Source: Haliclystus octoradiatus (Eukaryota; Cnidaria; Staurozoa; Stauromedusae; Haliclystidae). From it: a DNA stretch of 64,000 nt. The notes below the pieces were generated by a model. The model was not told the origin of the DNA, did not search any database, and was given only the letters and a program-made list of their open reading frames with translations. Position numbers and translations under genes: made by a program. Each line of letters opens with the position of its first letter. Positions within the stretch are counted from its first letter, which is position 1. The DNA is taken from the NCBI GenBank assembly GCA_916610825.1, contig OU744446.1, positions 27,108,445 to 27,172,444 on the forward strand, read 5' to 3'. Below, in pieces: positions 35,455-45,900 of this stretch.

Positions 35455-37842
35455 ATGTTTCGAACCAATTTGTGTTTTACACGACGAATAACCATCTTTG
35501 CAATTTCGATGAGTATTATGTCGTTAATATGGGTCATTATGTCAAATAAGGATTTTCAATCAAATGGACAGAAGAGTGCATCACAACATCAAGGGAGTAA
35601 AAAATACTTGAATCGGAATAAAGACGATAATGGTGGTGAAGCACGTAGCGATTCAATCTTCCAAGATATATTTGGGCAAAAGCCACTAGAAAATGTCCAA
35701 AAGCGACTGATATCAAAAGCAGAAGTTTTTCGTCTGAAAGCTAACGAAAGTTTACGAGAAACAGGCACTGAGATGGGCAAAGACATACCTTTAGTAGGTT
35801 CGATACCTGAACTCAATCTTATTGAAAGGGGCAAAGGTTTTCATAAGTTAGTCCATTTAGACTTGAAAGCAGCCCCTCCTCTTGTTGAATATCTGTTAGA
35901 GGTACTACCATTATTAAAGACTCTTGGAGCAACAGGAATATTAATGGAATACGAGGATATGTTTCCATATAGCGGCAAACTAAATCGGATACAAAGAGCA
36001 AATGGTTATAGTAGGGCAGATATCAAAGCTTTTCTAAATGTTGCCAAGGACAACGATCTCGAAGTGATACCTCTTATTCAAACACTTGGTCATCTTGAAT
36101 TCGTTCTTGAAAGTTGGCGCTATAGTCATCTAAGAGAGGTTTTGGATAGAGACGATAGTATGTGTCCTAGTAATAATGAATCAGTATCGTTGCTTTATTC
36201 AATGATTGATGATATTATTGAAAGTCATGAAGGTATTCGTTGGCTCCATCTTGGTGGCGACGAAGTATATGGCATGCGAATATGTCCGAAATGTATGCGT
36301 TCCGAAAGTAAAGCAAGTCTTTATATATCGCATATGACAACAATGATGAAATATGTCACCGAAAAATCGAACAATAAAGTTGTACCTATTATTTGGGATG
36401 ATATGATCAGAAGTTTTACAATCGATCAAATTAAATCAATTGGAAAACATGGGGAGATTATGATTTGGCAATACAATGAAAAAGTTAAGCGGGTGGTTAA
36501 AAATGGTAATTTGATTGAAAAGTATTGTAATGCAAGCAACAATATATGGGTTGCTTCGGCATTTAAAGGTGCAAATCAAATCAATAGTGACTTTGTGAGA
36601 GTAGGTCCACGTCATCAGAATAACAAAGATTGGAAAGATGTTATTAATTCTTTCCCTCCTAGTTGCCACGCCCAAGGCGTAGCATTGACAGGATGGAGTA
36701 GGTTTAGTCATCATGCCCCTTTCTGTGAATTACTACCTAGCGGTATTCCATCATTGGCTATCTGTTTGGAGGAATGGAGTAGCAAAGGGTTCCTAGACGA
36801 ACAGCTAATAATCGCTAATGTTAATAAAAAGCTTGGACAAGAGTATATGATATTTGAAGCACCTAACACAGGGAGACCACTTATTCCTAAACCAACATTT
36901 CTCGGTAGTGACGTCTATAACATTGTAGCTGAATTAGAACTAATGAAATCAAAACAAAATCAGTTATCGTCGATTATTGGGTGCTATTTTGATCAAATAT
37001 CTGGTTCTAGGAAATGTTCAATTGCAAATTTAGAATATAAAGTATTGAAAGATAAAGCCATAGTCGAAGAAAAACAGTCAAGTGGATACATCAAGTCTGC
37101 TGGTAACATTCTTAGTAAATATTATAATGAACAGACAGTTTCTGATTGGCTAAATCAAAAAGCATTTCCTCATGTTAAAACTGCTTTGAAACTTAAAAGA
37201 GATATACTATCTGCTGATCCTAATCGTCACAAAAAACAAAATACTGGTAAAATAAAACCACAGCCACTCTCTTCTTATGCTAGTCGCCACACTCATGTAG
37301 CTGCTCAAGGCTGGAGAGAGGCAGCTCTCCCTAAACAAGTGGCCCAGGCAGCTCTCCCCAAACAAGTGGCCCAGGCAGCTCTCCCTAAACAAGTGGCCCA
37401 GGCAACTTTCCCTAAGCAAATGATCCATTCAGCTCTCCCTAGACAAGTGGCCCAGGCAGCTCTCCCTAAACAAGTGGCCCTGACAGCTTCCCTGAAACAA
37501 AATATACAAGCAAAGGCCACCGCTACTAGGGGAATCACGAAAGCAACATCCACCAAAGGAGATGCTACTAAAGTGTCCAGTAAAGGAGACGTAAAAGCAG
37601 TGACTACGAAAGAAAATATTAAAGTAGCATCTAATAAAGGAAATGCCAAAACAGTTGCTGCTAAAGGTAATATGCAAACACGATCTACAAAAGGCAATAT
37701 ACAGGTGGATTCATCAACTAAAATTGTACATAGAAATGAGGCTGACATTATTACATATCCCACAACCAAATCAATTGAAACACCAACTCTAAATCCTAAC
37801 ATTAACGACGACTCAGATGATGTAGATTCGTTAGATATCTGA
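35455..37842 (+). CDS. HEXD-like: Hexosaminidase D-like GH20 protein with repeat tail, intronless
   Basis: The 795-residue product has a short basic N-terminus and a hydrophobic segment at about residues 11-30 (TIFAISMSIMSLIWVIM), which predicts a type II membrane or signal-anchor protein. Residues 129-447 match the GH20 hexosaminidase D family: HLDLKAAPP, GILMEYEDMFPYSG, VIPLIQTLGHLEFVLE, WLHLGGDEVYG with the catalytic pair D269-E270, PIIWDDM, WVASAFKGA and GVALTGWSRFSHHAPFCELL. Known relatives remove terminal N-acetyl-galactosamine or -glucosamine from glycoconjugates. The C-terminus is extended with 9-residue repeats and an acidic end. Human HEXD is much shorter and has many introns; here one frame covers the whole domain. 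A retrocopy origin is possible. The start is the first ATG before the hydrophobic segment. No domain residue I checked is missing. Confidence 0.93.
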   Translation: MFRTNLCFTRRITIFAISMSIMSLIWVIMSNKDFQSNGQKSASQHQGSKKYLNRNKDDNGGEARSDSIFQDIFGQKPLENVQKRLISKAEVFRLKANESLRETGTEMGKDIPLVGSIPELNLIERGKGFHKLVHLDLKAAPPLVEYLLEVLPLLKTLGATGILMEYEDMFPYSGKLNRIQRANGYSRADIKAFLNVAKDNDLEVIPLIQTLGHLEFVLESWRYSHLREVLDRDDSMCPSNNESVSLLYSMIDDIIESHEGIRWLHLGGDEVYGMRICPKCMRSESKASLYISHMTTMMKYVTEKSNNKVVPIIWDDMIRSFTIDQIKSIGKHGEIMIWQYNEKVKRVVKNGNLIEKYCNASNNIWVASAFKGANQINSDFVRVGPRHQNNKDWKDVINSFPPSCHAQGVALTGWSRFSHHAPFCELLPSGIPSLAICLEEWSSKGFLDEQLIIANVNKKLGQEYMIFEAPNTGRPLIPKPTFLGSDVYNIVAELELMKSKQNQLSSIIGCYFDQISGSRKCSIANLEYKVLKDKAIVEEKQSSGYIKSAGNILSKYYNEQTVSDWLNQKAFPHVKTALKLKRDILSADPNRHKKQNTGKIKPQPLSSYASRHTHVAAQGWREAALPKQVAQAALPKQVAQAALPKQVAQATFPKQMIHSALPRQVAQAALPKQVALTASLKQNIQAKATATRGITKATSTKGDATKVSSKGDVKAVTTKENIKVASNKGNAKTVAAKGNMQTRSTKGNIQVDSSTKIVHRNEADIITYPTTKSIETPTLNPNINDDSDDVDSLDI
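37321..37716 (+). repeat. Two 27-bp tandem arrays coding 9-residue repeats
   Basis: Seven units of AALPKQVAQ-type sequence (residues 623-685) are followed, after a short shift, by seven units of the type KGDVKAVTT or KGNAKTVAA (to residue 754). Both arrays have a 27-base period. Linking units such as KQNIQAKAT resemble both types, so the two arrays may derive from one ancestral unit. The first array is nearly identical at the DNA level, the second diverged. The tail is Lys-rich and probably disordered. Confidence 0.85.
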
Positions 37843-38219
37843 ATTGTATCTTAATATGTATGTTTGTGAATTTATTAAGAAAATTAGTCTTGCCTCATCT
37901 AACTGTACAGGAACCTTCTAAGTAGTGTATATATAGCCATTGATATTTGATTATTTATTTAAATTAAATTGCAATACATAAACATTTGGTCAATGAATAC
38001 ACTTGTTGTTTTTATTTATAATTCACGCTTGATGGGTTTTCTAGACAGAGTGATGATAAAATAATAATTTATTGCGAAACAGGATAAAATGCTTTAACAT
38101 ACACCAAATATGGTGCAATTTCAAAGGAGCACACACCGTGGAAAAATATTTTTTTCCCATCTTTTCGAAAATACAAAATCTCATTTTGGTTGTGTGATCA
38201 TTTATTCATTGCACATCAC

Positions 38220-38860
38220 TTACAGTTTATGAACAATCCATGATAAAGTTCATGAACCTAGAATCCGGGCGATTATAGTCTGTTTTTAATTAATAGATAA
38301 TTAACTAATTATATAATGTGGTGTAAGTTGTCTTACTGATTGAACATAGGGCTCAATGCTATACAGCAGAGCTTGGAATAATATTTAAAATATTAAGTCA
38401 AAAATCAGACAATCATGTTTGCTACTCAAGGTTTCACGCCAAGGCGAGCATCAGGCAATCTATTGTCTCGATTCAATAGATTGATTGGATAGATTGCCTG
38501 ATGATGGCCTTGGCGTGAAAAAACTTTGAGTAGCAAACATAATTGTCTGATTTCTGACTTTATATTTTACATATTAATTAACTAATTATAAACAATTTCT
38601 AAACAAGCCATAAAAAATTTCACGAACGTAAAATCCGGGGGTGAAATAGTCTGTTTTTCATGAATGTAGTATTAACTTTCAAAAAAAGTATTAAAAAAGT
38701 TCATGAACGTAGAATCTGGGCGTAAAATATTTGTTTTTCATGAACAGATGATTAACTAATTATGAACAGTTGATAGACAATCAGTAAAAAAGTTCATGAA
38801 TGTAGAATCTGGGTTTGGCATAGTCTGGTTTTCATGAACAGATAATTAACTAATTATGAA
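38220..38860 (+). repeat. Tandem repeat of about 110 bp, split by a foldback element
   Basis: Units contain AGTTCATGAACGTAGAATC, then a CTGTTTTTCATGAACAGAT word and TTAACTAATTATGAACA. Copies lie at about 38225-38315, 38575-38665, 38695-38770 and 38785-38865. The first is separated from the rest by the foldback element. No coding content. Confidence 0.7.
38388..38570. repeat. Foldback element inside the 110-bp repeat
   Basis: Arms of about 75 bases (AAGTCAAAAATCAGACAATC, then TTTGCTACTCAAGGTTTCAC and GCATCAGGCAATCTAT) recur inverted around a short AT-rich centre. Typical non-autonomous foldback MITE; the duplication at its ends was not resolved. Confidence 0.7.
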
Positions 38861-39930
38861 ACCTCATTTTAAAAATAAGCCCTGAAACGATATCATACCC
38901 TGACAAAGTAAACCTCTAACTACAATGGTCTTCAATGTTGATGTTTACATATGGACATGCGCTTTCAAATCGTTCAAGGGGGCATCGAAGACTATGTTGG
39001 TATATTTTCAATGAATTCATTAATTTAAAATTAGTTTAGCCAAGTCTGTATACATACAGGCTAACGAATTGTACTTGAACCCAGTCCAATCACAACGAGT
39101 GAAGTATTGTGAAAACACTCTGGAAGTATAACTGTAGGCTTTACATTTTTAACGGTGCTGCAATTATGTGTCTACAATAAACTAGATATAGCAATATGCA
39201 GTACTGAATGAAAGAAACAACAACTTCTGACGTTCAATTTGATTTTTTTAGCACTGTTTGGATACAGTCTTCAATACAATTTTATCGTTATAAATCAAGA
39301 TTGAAATTATCTTTACAGCTATTAATGACTAATTTAAACTAACAAAAACACAAAGATAGAATATGAAAGATTAGCAATTTAATCATAAAAAACACACACA
39401 AAGAAAGCTACACTTTGCAAATTTAATTACGAAGTAAAATAATCATTAAAATAAAATAATTTCATTAACAATAATATACATTCCATTCCATTTCGTTTAA
39501 TGAAACAATTGTTAATTATTAAAACACACAAAAAATTATTACAACTACAAATGTGCAAATATTGTTAGAATATCTTTTGTAAAACAAAAAAGTAGTAAAT
39601 ATTACCTTTGACCTGATAAAAACTAAGTAAAGTTTATACAAGGCTCGCGGTTGCATTCCACGTTTTATATAGTTTATGATAGAATGGAGGCATTATAATA
39701 ATGCTAGATTAAAAATGGCATTTCATGACCGGTCGAATATATCGGTTATTGATTATTGCTGCGTGTGACTTAGTCTCAAATATATTTCTAAACTATATTG
39801 TTAAAAAGTTAAAACAGCGGCGTCATCATAATGATAAGGATTCTGTTAATCAATTATCGATATATGGCAACCAAGATCTTAAATAGATATTATAAAATAC
39901 CTTCTCATTTATTGGGGGCATATCGAGGGG
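38861..39930. other. Convergent spacer, 3' regions of two genes
   Basis: Stretch between the end of the 110-bp repeats and the NUMB stop. A minus-strand AATAAA lies about 20 bases past the NUMB stop (39906-39911), very close for a poly(A) signal; others occur near 39440. No gene seen. Confidence 0.45.
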
Positions 39931-42900
39931 TTAAACAAATCGCTCCCCTTTTGCTTGACCGTTTCCAAATGGATTACCATCAGTAACGGGTTCCCATTTT
40001 TTACCAAAGTCATCAGTAAACGGATTCGGCTGTTGCGGATTCTGTTGTTGTTGCTGCTGCTGTAGTATAATAAGTTGTTGTTGTTGTAAATGCGATGTTT
40101 GTACTGTGGCTGCCCAGTTGGTTGTTGCTGTAGGTGCCTGTACAGTAGGTGCTGGTGCAGCAGACGAAAATGGATTGATAACAGGTATTGGTTGCATAGG
40201 TTGCGTAACCAGTGGCATCATAGGGTTGGGATTCGTAACAGATATAGGTGCAGCAGAAGCAGCTAGCCATTCGTCTGGATTAATAATGCCAATATTAGAT
40301 GACGTTTGATTTGGTGTCAATGTTTGTTGTTGATTCGATGTATTAATAAATCCAGAATGCACACTAGATGATTCCTCATTGAGTATATTTTCATGACCAA
40401 GCCTTGATGGTTGCAAATCGTCAACAAGGGCATTGTATGTACTTGAGTTTGTTGTTAACCCTTCATTTGACAACGGCGTAGAACGATATCGCAAAGATGT
40501 ATGTCGAGTGAAGGGGTCTAGGTTTACCGTAGGCCTTGGCCTGGCATAGGTGTTACCACCCGCTTGTGGGCTCCTTGTCTGTTTCTGTGAGTTGATTGCC
40601 AAAGGAGCAGCAGACGACATTGCAGGGGACGACGCGTCTTGTTTCGTCTCACTAGCCTCTTTGGCTTTGCGTACTTTTTCTTCATATTCTTCTTTATTCA
40701 GCATTTGAAGTTGTTCAACACTTTCCAAAGGAAGTTTCACACCATTGACTCGACTGGCTGACTTTCTTGTGCTTTGTGAGCGCTACAGGATGAAAATCAA
40801 ACAATTAGTCAGTTTTGCTACATAACCTGTCAGGATTGAAATGCATACTATAGGTAAACATGCAATTTGTGAAGCTAAAGGATTGTGATTCTAACCAGTG
40901 TTAACAGTTGAGGTTGATAGCATTGGCTTATAAAGATTTATTGGACAGAAATAGTAAGTGACACCAAAATCAATTTCCAGATAGAAAGAATTACACCAAT
41001 GCAATTTTCATCTAAAAATACATCTGTGAAAGTATCGGTCTGGAGGTTTATCAATTCAATAACGTTTCAAAATCAATTTCTATCCAACCCAATCATTTAA
41101 CAGAGTTAGCATCTCAATTCAAAACTCACTTAATTTTTACAATTGTGACAATTGTTTGCTTATGAATAACATATAAAATCGTGTTTGTTGACATTTCTCA
41201 TTAAATCAACATCAACAAATCTTTTAACAATAATAATTACTTGCACACCAGAAAAGTGATTAATTTTCATGATCTACTTAATTACCTGGAAATTTTGATT
41301 TTGATTATTCTGTTGTTGTTTCCTTTGTAAACACGCAGCAAATGCACAACCAACAGCATGACTCACCCTTTCTCCCTGCAAATTAAAAATAAACATATCA
41401 TACAGTCAAACCTTAACAGCCAGCATGTAATCTAAAAACAAATAAAAGGTTACAGGATAAATTCATTACAATACACGGGGGTCCGGGCAAGTTTTTTGTG
41501 TGTAAAACTTCACAATTTGTGAGAGTTGAGACAAATGAATTTTAAAACATTAGGAGAAATTGACTTGAAATTCAACATTTAAGTGCATTTTTAGTTGTGA
41601 GTACAGTGTAAAGTGTAACCTTGTTTCTCTCCCTGTCTTGGTTCAGCCAAAATTTGTGATGATGGATAAAAACTGGAAAGTGAAAGGATTTAAGTGGCGG
41701 AAAGTGACACAGTGAACTAGTTGAGCTTGATAAAAACCGGTTCTGAAAATCTTTCCCCTGATTCATTATGTATTTATAATTATATTTATACGGTGTGTGT
41801 GTGTGTGTTACAATACCCCTGATAACAATGTTTGACTCATATTCTGGGCAATATTTTTGGAGAAAAATGGCAAAATAGTGCCATTTTGGAGGAACTACAG
41901 CACTGAAGCTCCCAAATATGCAAATGTCATGCCTTTTTTTTTGGGGGGGGGGCAAAATGCCTATTTTGTCAGGGAAAATAGACAAAACACCCCTGGTCAG
42001 GGTGAGCCTTATGTCAAAGCGGGTTCGTCTGGTCTGACGTTAAGTCACATGCTTCAATATTACGAACGCATGCGTACTATCTTACATAGCACACTTAAAT
42101 TATCAAACAGGACAGGAAGAGTTTTATTATGAGAAAATAATTAAATTATTTGGCAGAAATTCATGTAATAATTTGATTGATATTTGTGTGTATGAGTATA
42201 GATTGTGTTGAATTTATAAATCCATTCTACGATTTTCAGCATTATTTTATAGTGCTCATATAATAGGTAACCTTTTCGATACAGAATCACATGGATTATT
42301 AGCCTATTTTGCTGCTGAAAAACCTATAATGAGGCTATATATTATGTATTCTACTTTATTTTACCGGTGGATTGAATATTTCAACTATCTACCAGCTTGT
42401 TTAAAATACATCCATCAACCACGATACTTTCTTTATGTGTGTATATTTACTACCATTTATCTTTTACTAAGGGTGACAGCAATGGAGCACACCAACATAC
42501 AGACTGAAATCTTGAAATACAAGAGTGGCGAATAGCCTATAAACATTCTAGCACTGTAACACACGACAATCATGAAACAGTATAATGATCTCAAAAATAC
42601 AACCAGCTCACATTGATACATATAAGTATCGCACAAATTATATTAAGAAGCGTTGATATTCTGCCAAATAATTTAATTCTTTTCTAATCGTGAAACTCTT
42701 ACTGTCCTGTTTGTCAGTGTCAATTCTATGAAGTGTGTTATGTAAGATAGTACGCATGCGTTCATAATATTAAAACATGTGACCTGACGTCAGACCAGGC
42801 GAACCCGCTTTGACATTAGGCTCACCCCTGGTCAGGAGCATGTAGTTACGACTGAGCTCACAAATGTGGAAATAGTCTGAAATCCATCAAAAATGCTTGA

Positions 42901-45900
42901 AAATTCTTATGTCTGACATAAAATGTTAATATTTGTTCAATATCATCTTTCAAAGTCATTCACATGAATCACAGCTGTGGATTGTTTGCACGAGTCTGTA
43001 AGAAGACATTATGAATACCTGACAATAGCAGTTACACATTTATTTAGAGGCAATCCAGTGAGTGATATTCATTGATATTAGTACAGGATTCAGATTGAAT
43101 TGAAACCAGTCCATTAAGTGTCTAAGTCCTGAATGTTTACATTTAGGAAACAGTATGCCCAAGGCAAAACAAAATGAGAACTGCCCGGTTTACTTTTATA
43201 AAACAATTGAAGTGTCTTGTAAACACAGATATACTAAGATCCCTTGTCATTGAAAAACGATTATCTGTTTTGAAAAAGTTGAGTCATTCTAAAGGCGCTT
43301 CACTCTATAGAGATTTTAAGGAAGCCAAGAAATAAGAATAAAGTATGGCAACTGTAAAGAGAGAAGAACTAGAAACTTTTTAATCCAATGAGTTCCAATT
43401 AACGGTATTCCCAATAAAATGGTGTACAAATTTAAGTTCAGCTTGACACCTGCAGGAATTCAGCAAGGAAATAAATGGTTGCACCGTTACAGACACAAAT
43501 ATATCTTGCTGACTCCTGGGTTATGATGTAGTCATCTAATGAATAATATCCAACCAATCTATTAACTATGATTCAACCAAGTATGACAATTGATAGTTAT
43601 TGAGCAATTTATGGGTAATGGGTTCATACAGACACAAAAGCTGGGGAGTCAGGCAAGTGAAATGTCAATACAATTGCGCCATAGATGCTTTGTGTGTGTT
43701 TCTTTAAACCCAGATTGCACACTTTTGTGGCAAATTTTTTTGAAAGCTCAGTCACTCAATCATCATTGAAGTTGAGATGACAAAACAAAGACAGCTTACC
43801 GTAACTAACCATAAGTAAACATTATTTTTGAATCAAACTATCGTCAGCTGTATTCAATGGTATGATTGTAATCTATTCAATGTTACAAACTTACATTGAG
43901 ATAGTAGAGTATAAGCAATACAGCATTAGCACTGTAGAACTATCAGTTGATAGTAGATACAGTATTGTCATTTTATAATACATTTCAACTTACTGTATCT
44001 CTTGTCACCCTAAAGCAGTGACACATCCACCTACGCGTTGTGCCATCTCGACAGATGTATGAAAATAATCGTTCGTCATGGGGGTCTGGTGTACAAAATG
44101 ATACCTTCTCAATTACTTGGTCGACAACAAGTGACTAAAACAAATAAACAGCAAAAAATTATTGTGATTAATTGCATTGAAGTTTGCTAATTTTACATTT
44201 TAATTATCTTCTTGACATAATTATAAAGGGGTCATTGGCAAATCATGCAGTTTGACCCTCACCCTCTCCGATTCTGTTGAAATTTGGTATATAAGGAAAA
44301 CTTGTTGACTGAAGTCAGAAACTCAAATATTACATCGAAATTCAAAACAGTAACAATTTTATGACACTTATAGCATATACAACTCCCATTGGCTGACGAT
44401 GAGAACGACAAATTTAAATAAAGCCATTGAAGCTAGATATTTAGATATCATTTTATCAAAATCTAAATCTGGTTCTGGGTTTTGTTTTTATTCACAGTAT
44501 CAGTTATCAACATAGAGATGAGCCCATCACAAAAATTTACCGATTACTTCTATCAATTATTTTTTACCGGTTATTTAAAATAATTGGATGGTTAATCAGT
44601 AAACAAAGAAAATTGGAAAGTAATCAAAATCCTTTAAAAATTATTATATATATAAATAATTTTAGCCTAATAAATTTTAAAATTTTTAGGCCTTCATCAT
44701 GAAGCTATTGAAGTATTCTATTGAATCATGAACATCATAATAAATAGTATAGATCATTGCAAAATTGATAACTGGAAAATGTATCGTGAAACTTCTTCAT
44801 GTAAAAACCGTATGATATGAACTTAATGAAGTCTATCATGAGCATTTTGCCAAATAGTTTCATTAAATTAACGTAACTAATCTCAGTGTATACTTTTGTG
44901 TCTGAGCATAATTTTTCCGATGGAAAGTTGTTAAGAAAATTATGAGTTTTCAACAATCGTTTGTTTTGGAAATTATTAATCCACAAGTCAAAAAATTATG
45001 TGACTGACAATGCTAATAACGGTATATCACTTCCTGTCCTCAATAATGTTTTTCCTGCTAATGCTAGAACAATTAGGAAGTTCATTATCACTACCCATGG
45101 TGTTAATAATAAACATATAATATCAAGCACTAGCACTATTATTATTATATTATATTATATTTTATGCTACCATGGATAGGGGAACGGCGGTTTCACAATG
45201 AATTTTCCCCACATCAGCAGATCCCCAGATGTACATTTACAATCATCCAAACGGAGAAACATTTGTAGATTTAACCCAAGGTTGTACAAGGTCTAGTAGA
45301 AAGTCATCCTAAAATTATTATCATAGCAAACAGCGTTAAATATTTAAAAATGTGTTAACAACTTTAAATGTTATTTATATACTATTTGTGTGATTTAGAT
45401 CTATCCTCAGTACCAACAGTTAACCCATCGACTACAAAAATCACAACGACCATACTTCCTCCTTCCTAATCACCTCCACCGCTAGCAAGCACAATTGTTA
45501 GTGTCGCAGAAAGAGGGGAGACTTCTCTGATAATCAACTAATCATAAACAAATAGCTTGACATGAACATTTGAGATGACTTAAATTGAGTATTAATTTTC
45601 ATTTTTGCTCTATTGGACCAATGCCTCCTCGCAAACTGTAATCAAAATATTGTCAGATTCAATCCAAACAATCCATTCAATGCCGTTGTTGATGGATACA
45701 ATCAAGATCCATCTGATGCATACTGGATGAAATGTCAAAGTCAATCGGTAATTATATGCACTTTGAGTAGCTTATGACATATACCTTCTGACTGAAAATT
45801 ACTATAAGCTTTATAGATTTTACTGGCAAAATAACATATCAATTTTTTCAAAATATCATAACAATACATTGAGAAATTGAGATACGTTGTTGAATTTGGG

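Noticed and set aside
40013-40309. Open frames of 67-85 codons in other frames over the last NUMB exon
   Set aside because: They overlap the clear NUMB C-terminal exon and reflect its repetitive composition.
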